A stretch of 58,929 nucleotides of DNA from Candidatus Gastranaerophilales bacterium (lineage in GTDB: Bacteria > Cyanobacteriota > Vampirovibrionia > Gastranaerophilales > Gastranaerophilaceae), in the NCBI GenBank assembly GCA_947588745.1, contig CANPYW010000011.1, positions 1-58,929 on the forward strand. Reading direction: 5' to 3'. Below the pieces are notes generated by a model that had not been told where the DNA came from, ran no database searches, and saw only the letters and a list, made by a program, of their open reading frames with translations. The translations under genes were made by a program, and so were the position numbers. Shown here piece by piece: positions 51,325 to 58,929 of the stretch (its first letter is position 1; each line of letters begins with the position of its first letter).

Positions 51325-52989
51325 ATGCGAAGTGATGAAATTAAACAAGGTATAGAAAGAACACCCCACAGAGCATTGTTATATGCAACGGGTGTCAGCG
51401 AAAAACAAATAAATAAAAGATTTATAGGTATAGCAAGCAGCTTTTCCGATTTGGTTCCCGGACATTGCGGAATGAGAGATATTGAAAGACAAATAGAAAA
51501 AGGCATTCATACGGGCGGCGGACAGGCGTTTATTTTCGGAGTACCCGCCATTTGTGACGGAATAGCCATGGGACATAGCGGAATGAATTATTCTCTTCCG
51601 TCAAGAGATTTAATTGCCGATTGTGTCGAGTCTGTTGCTATGGCACACAAATTAGACGGTTTGGTCTTATTAACAAATTGCGATAAAATTACGCCCGGCA
51701 TGCTTATGGCGGCTGCAAGATTGGATATTCCCTCAATAGTTGTAACTGTAGGGCCTATGTCCGATGGTAAATGCCATAACAACACATTAACAATGATAAA
51801 AGGCACATTTGAAGCAGTCGGAAAATTCGCAAGCGGAGAAATTAACGAAAAACTTTTAAATGAAATGGAAATTACATCTTGCCCCACTCAAGGAGCTTGT
51901 CAAGGGCTGTATACAGCAAATACAATGGCTTGTCTTACGGAGGTTATGGGCATGAGCCTACCCGGATGTGCCGCTTCGGCAGCAGTAAGTGCCAAAACAA
52001 AACGAATAGCTTTTGATTCGGGTGTAATAATTAATGAATTAATCGAAAAAGACATAAGACCGTCATCAATAATAACAAAAGATTCCATAAGAAATGCCAT
52101 AATTGTTGATTTGGCACTCGGCGGTTCGACAAATTCAATTCTTCATCTGCTTGCAATTGCAAACGAAGCGGGAGTCGATATTACTCTGAATGATTTTGAA
52201 GAACTCAGTTTTAAAGTTCCCCAAATAATTAAACTTGACCCTTCTGCCTCAAAAACAATGACTGATTTAGATAATGCGGGCGGAATTCCTGCCGTAATTA
52301 AAACAATATACGGCAATATAAAAGAAATGAGAAACACTAAAGGTGTTTCGGGTCTTAGTCTGTCGCAAATTGCCGAAGCCGATATATGGTGCGATAACGA
52401 GGTTATAAGACCAATATCAAACCCCATAACATCAAACCCTGGTCTTGCCGTATTACATGGTAATTTAGCCCCGAACGGTGCCGTTGTTAAAATATCCGGT
52501 GTAGATAAAGAATGTCTTGAGTTTACGGGTAAAGCAAAAGTCTTTGACAGCGAAGAAGACTCGATGAAAGCTATCATGGCTGACAAAATACAAGCGGGCG
52601 ATGTTGTTGTAATAAGATATGAAGGGCCGAAAGGAGGCCCCGGCATGCGGGAAATGCTTTCTCCGACTTCCGCTATCGTAGGTAAGGGTTTAGGAAAGCA
52701 AGTGGCACTTATAACGGACGGAAGATTTTCCGGGGGAACAAGAGGACTTTGCATAGGACATATTTCCCCTGAAGCTCCCGACGGAGGAATTATAGGACTT
52801 ATTAAAGACGGAGATGAAATATATATAAATATCCCGAAACGAGAATTAAAATTGAATGTTGCTGCCAATATAATTGAAGAAAGAAAGAAAACATTTGTGC
52901 CCAAACAATCTAAAGTTCAAAAAGGATATTTAAAAAGATACTCCAAAGTTGTTTCTTCTTCAGAAAAAGGTGCAATAACAAGCATTTAA
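51325..52989 (+). CDS. ilvD: Dihydroxy-acid dehydratase
   Basis: IlvD dehydrates 2,3-dihydroxy-isovalerate and -methylvalerate in valine and isoleucine synthesis and uses an Fe-S cluster. The 554 residues include [49 protein letters not shown] (cluster cysteines), [24 protein letters not shown] and [11 protein letters not shown] with the substrate-site Ser. AAGG precedes the ATG. It follows the glycyl-radical gene by 12 bases, so it is co-transcribed with PFL, and a terminator ends the operon. Confidence 0.96.
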   Translation: MRSDEIKQGIERTPHRALLYATGVSEKQINKRFIGIASSFSDLVPGHCGMRDIERQIEKGIHTGGGQAFIFGVPAICDGIAMGHSGMNYSLPSRDLIADCVESVAMAHKLDGLVLLTNCDKITPGMLMAAARLDIPSIVVTVGPMSDGKCHNNTLTMIKGTFEAVGKFASGEINEKLLNEMEITSCPTQGACQGLYTANTMACLTEVMGMSLPGCAASAAVSAKTKRIAFDSGVIINELIEKDIRPSSIITKDSIRNAIIVDLALGGSTNSILHLLAIANEAGVDITLNDFEELSFKVPQIIKLDPSASKTMTDLDNAGGIPAVIKTIYGNIKEMRNTKGVSGLSLSQIAEADIWCDNEVIRPISNPITSNPGLAVLHGNLAPNGAVVKISGVDKECLEFTGKAKVFDSEEDSMKAIMADKIQAGDVVVIRYEGPKGGPGMREMLSPTSAIVGKGLGKQVALITDGRFSGGTRGLCIGHISPEAPDGGIIGLIKDGDEIYINIPKRELKLNVAANIIEERKKTFVPKQSKVQKGYLKRYSKVVSSSEKGAITSI

Positions 52990-53005
52990 TAATATTAACA
53001 TTAAC

Positions 53006-53033
53006 AAAAGCACGCAAATGATTGCGTGCTTTT
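53006..53033. terminator. Bidirectional terminator after ilvD
   Basis: A 12-bp perfect stem AAAAGCACGCAA/TTGCGTGCTTTT (53006-53017 with 53022-53033) and a 4-base loop lie between ilvD and the convergent permease gene. Confidence 0.92.
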
Positions 53034-53050
53034 TATTATTAAAAATTTGT

Positions 53051-54580
53051 TTAGCCATTGTTTCTTTTATTTTTATAACCGTAGGCAATATAAATAGAAA
53101 CCCCCATAATTACCCAAAGAACGAAATACAAAGAGGATTCACCGCCCGATAAAGCTTTATATACCATAAAACATCCGCATAAAATGATACCGAGTATCGG
53201 GAAAAGCGGACAAAACGGAACTTTAAACGGTCTTATTCTGTCAGGTTCCGTCTTTCTTAAAATCAACACTTCAATACAAATAATTACAAAAGAAGCGAAT
53301 GTACCGTAATTACAAAGTTCAGCGGAAATATTCAAATCCATAAATAAAGCACCGAATATGACAATCAAACCCGAAATCCAGGTAATAATATGCGGGGTTT
53401 TATATTTAGGATGTATTTGCATAATGTTTTTAGGTAAAAAATTATCTCTGGCAATTGCATAAAAAATTCTTGTAGTACCAAGTTGATAAACAAGCAAAAC
53501 GGATGTTAATGCACATAAAGCACCTACAGAGATAGCACCTGCGTACCAATTTTTGCCTATCAGCCTCATTGCGTGAGCTAAAGGTGCTTGTGTATCAATA
53601 TGAGGAAGCGGAACAATACCCGTTAAAACCAAAGCAACGGAAACGTATAAAATAGTACATAATACAAGAGTGCCGATAATTGCTATAGGTAAATCACGCT
53701 GAGGGTTTTTCGTTTCCTCGGCTGCGGTCGAAATTGCATCAAAGCCGATATATGCAAAGAATATAATGAAAGTACCGGCTAAAATTCCTTCAATACCGTT
53801 CGGTGCAAAAGGAAGCCAATTATCGGGTGCAACGTACTTTGAACCGACAATTACGAAAGAAATAATAATTGATAAATTAACAAAAACCATTATCCCTGCA
53901 ACTCTGGTCGATTCTTTAACACCTTTGATTAAAATTATAGTAAGAAGCAAAACGATAAAAATAGCCGGAATATTAACCGCAACCGGAATTTCCAAGCCAA
54001 AAGGCAAATGTATAAACGGCATTTTATCGTGAACATCAATATTATATTTATCACAAAATGCATAAACGGAACGAAAATCATTTCTAAGCCAAAAAGGGAA
54101 ATTTGTGACAAATTGCGGCAAAACGTGTTTAAAACCTTTTAAAAGTTGGGTAAGATACCCTGTCCAAGCTGTAGCAACGGTAATATTACCTATTGCATAT
54201 TCAAGCATTAATACCCATCCGACCATCCAAGCCATAAATTCGCCCATTGTAGCATAAGTAAATGTATAAGCACTGCCGGCTACGGGTATCATTGCAGCCA
54301 TTTCTGAATATGCCAGAGCGGAAAATAAACTTGCCGTAGCTGCAATCAGCATTGAAATAATAACTGCCGTTCCGGCACCTACACCGTTAGCACCACCTAC
54401 AATAGCACTTCCTATAATTGTAAAAATACCTGTTCCGACTACAGCACTAACACCCAATATTAATAAATCAAAAATATTTAATGTTTTTTTTAGCTCCGTC
54501 GACTTACTTTCTTGAATAAAAACATCAGTAGATTTTTTACTGAGAAGATTTTTTACAATATTTAAAATTTTATCATTCAT
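53051..54580 (-). CDS. APC-superfamily amino acid permease (cationic amino acid transporter type)
   Basis: The 509-residue membrane protein has 12-13 hydrophobic segments. The N-terminal STELKKTLNIFDLLILGVSAVVGTGIFTI-type loop with the GTGIF substrate motif, FSALAYSEMAAMIPVAGSAY and FFAYIGFDAISTAAEETKNPQ are hallmarks of the cationic amino acid transporter (CAT/YfnA) branch. It probably imports or exchanges an amino acid at the inner membrane. I start at the ATG at 54580, since CGGA lies upstream of it; another ATG is three codons earlier. It follows the GT4 gene by 51 bases on the same strand. Confidence 0.9.
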   Translation of the reverse strand: MNDKILNIVKNLLSKKSTDVFIQESKSTELKKTLNIFDLLILGVSAVVGTGIFTIIGSAIVGGANGVGAGTAVIISMLIAATASLFSALAYSEMAAMIPVAGSAYTFTYATMGEFMAWMVGWVLMLEYAIGNITVATAWTGYLTQLLKGFKHVLPQFVTNFPFWLRNDFRSVYAFCDKYNIDVHDKMPFIHLPFGLEIPVAVNIPAIFIVLLLTIILIKGVKESTRVAGIMVFVNLSIIISFVIVGSKYVAPDNWLPFAPNGIEGILAGTFIIFFAYIGFDAISTAAEETKNPQRDLPIAIIGTLVLCTILYVSVALVLTGIVPLPHIDTQAPLAHAMRLIGKNWYAGAISVGALCALTSVLLVYQLGTTRIFYAIARDNFLPKNIMQIHPKYKTPHIITWISGLIVIFGALFMDLNISAELCNYGTFASFVIICIEVLILRKTEPDRIRPFKVPFCPLFPILGIILCGCFMVYKALSGGESSLYFVLWVIMGVSIYIAYGYKNKRNNG

Positions 54581-54631
54581 ATTCCGCATACTATTGTCTT
54601 ATTATAAAACAAACAAAAATAATTGAGAAAA

Positions 54632-55750
54632 TTATTCATTAATATTTCTTATATAAGATTCTGCAGCCGAGCTTAAATTCAATTGTTTTATAGTATCTGT
54701 GGCATTTTGGCGTATTCGTTCAATATCTGTATCCTTCATCAATAAAATTTTATTTATGCACTTAGCAAGCTCATTCGAATCTGCATCTATTAAAAAAGCG
54801 TTTTGATTATTTAAAAGTATACCGTCAATACCGTCATTTTTTTTGGCGATTACAATATTATCCGTCAACATTGCTTCAAGATAAACCAGTCCGAAAGTTT
54901 CATTATCACTTAATAGAATAAATATATCGGATTTTGCAAGATATTCAAATACACAATCTCTGCTTATTTTTCCGGTAAATTTAATATATTGTAAAACATT
55001 AAGTTTTTCTGCTAATTTTATTAAATGGCGTTTCTCTTTACCATCACCAATTATAGTCAAACTAATATTTTTATTATTCAAAAAAGGTAAAGCTTTTATA
55101 ATAATATCAATATTTTTTCTTTTAATTAATGAAGCAGCAGTTACAAGTTTCACTTTTTCATCATCAAACGGTTTTGAGATTAATTGCTTATCAATAATTA
55201 AATCATTAATGCCGGAATAAGCAACAAAAGTTTTATCCTGAATTTGAGGCATGATTTTTTCTATTTTATTTTGTAAAACAGGACTCCTTGCAGCTATCTT
55301 ATCTGCCATAATTAAAGCTTGTTTTAATTTGTTTTTGAAATAAAAAGAATACTTTAAATCGGATAAAACAACAATATCAGAAGCATGCAAACCGTATATA
55401 TATTTAATTTTATCTTTTTTTAAAAGTTTTTGTGCCAATAAAGCTCCGCAAGGCATGTGCGAAATTACAACATCATAATTTTTTAATGAAAAATCTTTTG
55501 GCAATTTATTATATACATTAAACAAAAAGGGAGTAAAAAAATTCAAATTGTATATTTTAATACCTTTTTCATCATAAACAGCTTCTTTTTTAATTTTTCG
55601 CCCTCTTATAATAGAATTAAAAATAAAATTTGAACGAATAACCTCTACATAATGACCTTGAGCTTTCCATTCCCGAACAATATAAGACAAAGCTCTTGAA
55701 ACATTTTCGTTTTTAATCGGATATAAATCTGTAATAAAAAGTATTTTCAT
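54632..55750 (-). CDS. GT4-family glycosyltransferase
   Basis: The 372-residue protein has the GT-B fold of family GT4. The N-terminal domain opens MKILFITDLYPIKNENVSRA; the C-terminal domain has KLVTAASLIKRKNIDIIIKAL, LTIIGDGKEKRHLIKLAE, IKFTGKISRDCVFEYLAKSD and LSDNETFGLVYLEAMLTD with the E-x7-E motif. Such enzymes add a sugar from an NDP-sugar to surface polysaccharide or lipid acceptors. It is AT-richer than nearby metabolic genes, as envelope-sugar genes often are. It is divergent from mrnC. Acceptor and donor are unknown. Confidence 0.88.
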   Translation of the reverse strand: MKILFITDLYPIKNENVSRALSYIVREWKAQGHYVEVIRSNFIFNSIIRGRKIKKEAVYDEKGIKIYNLNFFTPFLFNVYNKLPKDFSLKNYDVVISHMPCGALLAQKLLKKDKIKYIYGLHASDIVVLSDLKYSFYFKNKLKQALIMADKIAARSPVLQNKIEKIMPQIQDKTFVAYSGINDLIIDKQLISKPFDDEKVKLVTAASLIKRKNIDIIIKALPFLNNKNISLTIIGDGKEKRHLIKLAEKLNVLQYIKFTGKISRDCVFEYLAKSDIFILLSDNETFGLVYLEAMLTDNIVIAKKNDGIDGILLNNQNAFLIDADSNELAKCINKILLMKDTDIERIRQNATDTIKQLNLSSAAESYIRNINE

Positions 55751-55801
55751 ATTTTATATATTACTATAATATAATTATAGTTAACAGAAAGAAATAAAAT
55801 T

Positions 55802-56185
55802 TTGCAGGAATTAAATATAAAAAACTATGCACACATAGGAGATGCCGTATATGAAGTGTTTATAAGAGAACACACCATATTTATGACGTCAAATTTAAGC
55901 AAATTACATAAATTTACGGTTCATTTTGTAAATGCGGAATTTCAAACAGAACTTTTAAATAAAATTAAACCTTTTTTCAACGAACACGAACTGGATATGG
56001 CAAGGCGGGCAAGAAATATACCCACATCACCCGCAAGAAGAATTAATAAAACGCTTCACGCTAATGCAACATCACTTGAAGTAGTGTTAGGTTATAACTA
56101 TATTCATAATAAAGCACGTTTTTTTGAATTATGCGAATTAATGACAAAATTAATAGATTTTGAAAATTCCATATTACAAATTTAA
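55802..56185 (+). CDS. mrnC: Mini-ribonuclease III
   Basis: This minimal RNase III-like enzyme lacks the double-stranded RNA-binding domain and matures 23S rRNA in organisms that have it. The 127 residues contain the catalytic-helix motif YAHIGDAVYEVFIREH, ELDMARRARNIPTSPARR, and NATSLEVVLGYNYI with the second acidic cluster. The frame starts at TTG; no ATG is available before IGDAVYE. Its known range, chiefly Firmicutes and cyanobacteria, makes it a useful taxonomic hint. Glutaredoxin follows after 83 bases. Confidence 0.92.
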   Translation: MQELNIKNYAHIGDAVYEVFIREHTIFMTSNLSKLHKFTVHFVNAEFQTELLNKIKPFFNEHELDMARRARNIPTSPARRINKTLHANATSLEVVLGYNYIHNKARFFELCELMTKLIDFENSILQI

Positions 56186-56268
56186 GAAATACATAAATAA
56201 ATCTGTACAACTGTATGATAAATATGCCGGTATTTTGCTTCATAATCAGCAAGAAAAAAGGAGCTATT

Positions 56269-56535
56269 ATGAAAGAAGTTATAATTTATACAGTCGATTA
56301 TTGTCCGTTCTGCAAAAAAGCGGAAATGCTTTTAAACGAGAAAAATATTCCGTTTAAAAAAATTGACATTACAAAAAATGAAGACGAATACAGAAAAAAA
56401 TTGGGCGAATATTATGATATACAAGGCAGAGTAACCGTTCCGCAAATTATAATAGGCGGTAAAAGAATCGGCGGATTTGATTCCCTTGAAGAATTAAATA
56501 ATACAGGTGAACTTGAAAAAATATTACAAGATTAG
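56269..56535 (+). CDS. grxC: Glutaredoxin
   Basis: The 88-residue thioredoxin-fold protein has the dithiol active site CPFC (YTVDYCPFCKKAEMLL, near residues 11-14), the cis-proline TVPQIIIGGK and GGFDSLEEL. It would reduce disulfides or glutathione-mixed disulfides. AGGAG at 56259-56263 fixes the ATG at 56269 rather than the longer frame. The hybrid-cluster-like gene starts 8 bases later, so the two are probably one transcript. The glutathione or other thiol partner is unknown. Confidence 0.93.
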   Translation: MKEVIIYTVDYCPFCKKAEMLLNEKNIPFKKIDITKNEDEYRKKLGEYYDIQGRVTVPQIIIGGKRIGGFDSLEELNNTGELEKILQD

Positions 56536-56543
56536 GAGCAATT

Positions 56544-58136
56544 ATGCATAAATTTTTAAACTATTATAATTCTTTATGTATAGGTGCAAACACTCCGACA
56601 ATATTTTCTTATGACCCGTACATAACCGCTATAAAACAATTACTTGTACATGAACTTCAACAAATTGTATATTACATTGAAAAACTTAAAGATTATAACG
56701 TTGATATGAAGAAATATACAGATAAAGTAATTGAATTCATATCACTGTTAATTGTCAATCTGGATTTCAAAAAAGAAAGTTTTTTCATAATCATTGAAGA
56801 CCTATACAATAATAAAAAAACTTTAAAGAAATTATATATTTCAGCTTGCGAAAAAGAAAACGATAATCCAGAATTATTATCAGAACTTGATTTCTCATCT
56901 CACGAAAATATATTAAAAGCATTAAATGACAAACAACTTAATATTCAAACTGAAGAAAAAATTGAAATAAATAAAAACAAAAAAAATCTATATGAAATTA
57001 TAATTAATATGGTTCTTAACGCTTGTAATTGCTTAATTGAATTGAAAAATTATAATGAAGATTTTGAAGAAGCAAAAAATCAGGTGCTTAAACTTTTAAA
57101 CAGCTCAAATTTTCCTGCATTAAACGAAGTGGACATAATTAATATAATAAAAAACTTTTCTAAATGTAATTATTCAATTATGAAAAAACTTTATGAATTA
57201 ACTATACAAAAATACGGCCCAATTACAAAAAAAGATGTTGAAATAGGTCAAAAAGAAGGTAAGGGAATTTTAGTTTCCGGTTCCAGTTTAATTGACCTTG
57301 AAAAAATACTCTTAGCAACTCAAGGATTAAATTTGAAAGTTTATACTCACTATGAAATGATTAATGCTTTTAAATTTTCAAAACTAAGCAGCTATAAAAA
57401 TCTGATATGCCAATATAAAAATTCTGATAATAATTTTCCACTCGATTTTGCCTCATTTCCAGGCCCGATTTATATTTCTCGAAATTCAATACCAAAAATT
57501 GACGTAATTCGAGGGCAAATATATACCTCTGCAAAATACCCGCCTTATGGAATAGGCAAAATAGAAGATGATGATTTTACACCATTAATTGAATATGCCT
57601 TAGAATCAAAAGGATTTGAAAAAGATTTATATAATGAAAATATTTATATCGGCTATGATATAAATGAAATTAATGATAAATTAGAAATTATACATACTAA
57701 CATTTTAAATAATACAATCAAAAAAATTTATATAATAGGTGAAATCGAATACTTGCACAAAAAAAATGAATATTTAGAAGAATTTATTTACCATCTACCT
57801 AAAAATACTTTCGCATTTCTGTTTGCAAATACAAAATTCAATAATGATAATAAAATCTACAAAATAAATTCTTACTACGATTTTTCAATACTATATTTCA
57901 TTTTGGAAAAACTAAAAGAAAAAAATCCTAATATAACTGATAAAATAGGTATATATATGACAGATTGCAACACAAATACTATATCTCATATATTTAACAT
58001 TTTACAGCTAAATATTAATAACATATTTCTTGGAGCATGCTGTCCAAATATTATTAATCCGGTATTAACAGAATGCCTAACACAACTGTTTAATATCAAA
58101 AAATTAACTACACCTGAAAATGATTATGAATTTTAA
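56544..58136 (+). CDS. Degenerate hybrid cluster protein (Hcp) homologue lacking most cluster ligands
   Basis: The 530-residue protein follows the Hcp/prismane layout throughout: PYITAIKQLLVHELQQIVYY, GKGILVSGSSLIDLEKILLA, LKVYTHYEMINAF, DFASFPGPIYIS, YPPYGIGKIEDDDFTPLIE, HLPKNTFAFLFANTKF, and the end IFLGACCPNIINPVLTE. Against Hcp, ligand His is Ser247, Cys is Ser315, Cys is Glu400 and Cys is Asn429; the final Glu region is deleted. Only Glu271 and Cys475 remain. The N-terminal CxxC cluster region is also gone; only one cysteine (Cys12) is near its fourth position. A hybrid Fe-S-O cluster therefore looks impossible. It is probably a pseudoenzyme or a repurposed protein. It sits 8 bases after glutaredoxin and is very AT-rich. 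Confidence 0.75.
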   Translation: MHKFLNYYNSLCIGANTPTIFSYDPYITAIKQLLVHELQQIVYYIEKLKDYNVDMKKYTDKVIEFISLLIVNLDFKKESFFIIIEDLYNNKKTLKKLYISACEKENDNPELLSELDFSSHENILKALNDKQLNIQTEEKIEINKNKKNLYEIIINMVLNACNCLIELKNYNEDFEEAKNQVLKLLNSSNFPALNEVDIINIIKNFSKCNYSIMKKLYELTIQKYGPITKKDVEIGQKEGKGILVSGSSLIDLEKILLATQGLNLKVYTHYEMINAFKFSKLSSYKNLICQYKNSDNNFPLDFASFPGPIYISRNSIPKIDVIRGQIYTSAKYPPYGIGKIEDDDFTPLIEYALESKGFEKDLYNENIYIGYDINEINDKLEIIHTNILNNTIKKIYIIGEIEYLHKKNEYLEEFIYHLPKNTFAFLFANTKFNNDNKIYKINSYYDFSILYFILEKLKEKNPNITDKIGIYMTDCNTNTISHIFNILQLNINNIFLGACCPNIINPVLTECLTQLFNIKKLTTPENDYEF

Positions 58137-58162
58137 AAAGAGGATAATTTTATCCTCTTTTT
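58135..58162. terminator. Bidirectional terminator between the Hcp-like gene and fabF
   Basis: A 12-bp stem AAAAAGAGGATA/TATCCTCTTTTT (58135-58146 with 58151-58162) overlaps the stop codon of the Hcp-like gene and lies just before the convergent fabF stop. Confidence 0.9.
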
Positions 58163-58164
58163 AA

Positions 58165-58929
58165 CTATTCATACTTTTTGAAAATTAAAACAGCATTATG
58201 CCCACCAAAACCAAACGAATTGGTTAATGCAATATTAACATTTGCTTTTTCAGCTTTATTAGGAACGTAATTCAAATCAGAAACTTCTTCATCTAAATTA
58301 TCTAAATTAATAGTAGGCGGAATTATATGCTTATTTATTACATTAATACAAATTACAGACTCCGCAGCCCCTGAAGCACCTAACATGTGTCCTGTTTCCG
58401 ATTTCGTTGAACTTACTCGTAAATTCGGATTCTTCTTTCTGTCACCAAATACATTTGCAATAGCTTTGGTTTCCGCAATATCACCTAAATGCGTACTCGT
58501 ACCATGCGTATTTATATATTGAACATCTTCAGGCTTAATACCTGCATCATTAAGGGCAAATTCCATTGCTTTAGCAGCACTTGAACCGTCCGGACAAGGT
58601 GCTACAACATCATAAGCATCACCTGTCTGTCCGTAGCCTATAATCTCTGCATAAATTTTAGCACCACGTTTTCTGGCATGTTCTAATTCTTCTAGAACAA
58701 GCACACCTGCCCCCTCTGCCATAACAAAACCATCTCTGTCTTTATCATAAGGTCTTGAGGCCTTTTCAGGTTCATCATTACGTTTCGATAAGGTTTTTGC
58801 AGCAGTAAATGCACCTAAACCAATCGTTGAAATAACGGCTTCACTACCGCCCGCAATAATTGCATCGGCTTCTCCGTATTGAATGGTACGGAATGAATCT
58901 CCAATACAATGTGCAGCAGTTGCACATGC
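58165..58929 (-). CDS. fabF: 3-oxoacyl-ACP synthase II (KAS II), C-terminal part
   Basis: FabF elongates fatty acids by condensing malonyl-ACP with acyl-ACP. The visible 254 residues begin at the right window edge exactly at the active-site cysteine (ACATAAHCIGDSFR, Cys second). They continue through ADAIIAGGSEAVIS, RPYDKDRDGFVMAEGAGVLVLEE, the catalytic His in NTHGTSTHLGD, the second His in ETGHMLGASGA, and the C-terminal NSFGFGGHNAVLIF. The N-terminal third lies outside the window. A Met at 58722 is not the real start, since the frame stays open and homologous to the edge. Confidence 0.95.
   Translation of the reverse strand, partial: ACATAAHCIGDSFRTIQYGEADAIIAGGSEAVISTIGLGAFTAAKTLSKRNDEPEKASRPYDKDRDGFVMAEGAGVLVLEELEHARKRGAKIYAEIIGYGQTGDAYDVVAPCPDGSSAAKAMEFALNDAGIKPEDVQYINTHGTSTHLGDIAETKAIANVFGDRKKNPNLRVSSTKSETGHMLGASGAAESVICINVINKHIIPPTINLDNLDEEVSDLNYVPNKAEKANVNIALTNSFGFGGHNAVLIFKKYE

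Noticed and set aside
52143-52904. 253-codon minus-strand frame within ilvD
   Set aside because: Antisense shadow of a well-conserved gene; no start signals.

Overview
The window is 58.9 kb of AT-rich, densely coded bacterial chromosome with almost entirely housekeeping content. It has no rRNA, no tRNA that I can see, no CRISPR array and no insertion sequence. Shine-Dalgarno sites of the GGAGG/AAGG type are common, and TTG and GTG starts occur. Heptosyltransferase-type GT9 enzymes and a FabF gene suggest a Gram-negative envelope. A Mini-RNase III (known mainly from Firmicutes and cyanobacteria), a phycobilisome-lyase-type HEAT-repeat protein, a long PPi-dependent phosphofructokinase and pyruvate formate-lyase accompany them. 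My inference is a fermentative, non-photosynthetic relative of cyanobacteria (Vampirovibrionia/Gastranaerophilales type, typical of animal guts). This is moderately supported, not proven.

Layout. 1-9.3 kb: two overlapping TPR genes (one fused to a GT9-like domain), a membrane-anchored glycogen synthase, a UvrD-like helicase with a promoter that predicts a leaderless mRNA, and an EF-hand/coiled-coil/CHAP-like protein. 9.4-16.5 kb: a six-gene minus-strand operon metG-prfB-GT9-AI-2E permease-bioF-ilvA. 16.6-22.9 kb, plus strand: rph, a HisA-HisI-HisE triple fusion, hisD, a hydrolase and groS-groL; an unlisted 52-codon minus-strand gene lies after hisD. 23-25.4 kb: a compact minus-strand cassette of a TupA-like ATP-grasp gene interrupted at a run of eight G, a 50-residue peptide and a radical SAM/SPASM enzyme. 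I read this as a candidate RiPP-like system with possible phase variation, and it is the most novel-looking part. 25.5-28.1 kb: pfp and the HEAT-repeat gene. 28.5-34.7 kb: a UbiA-family prenyltransferase with a small zinc-ribbon protein, purH, proC, rpmH, rnpA, a coiled-coil protein behind twin palindromes, and pgi. 34.7-38.3 kb: a GtrII-like membrane glycosyltransferase and a divergent GH77 glucanotransferase starting at TTG. 38.4-46.2 kb, plus strand: nadB-nadC-etfB-etfA-sugar MFS transporter, then uvrB. 46.2-48.8 kb: ftsH and a membrane protein. 49-53 kb: pyruvate formate-lyase encoded as two polypeptides (catalytic part and glycyl-radical domain), followed by ilvD. 53-58.9 kb: an APC permease, a GT4 enzyme, mrnC, glutaredoxin, a hybrid-cluster-protein homologue that has lost most cluster ligands, and a fabF gene cut by the window edge.

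Together the metabolic genes describe sugar uptake, glycogen/alpha-glucan handling, glycolysis through Pgi and PPi-PFK, mixed-acid fermentation through PFL, NAD, histidine, purine, proline and branched-chain amino acid synthesis, and envelope glycan building. Several starts were moved downstream from the longest open frame because of ribosome-binding sites or conserved N-termini.
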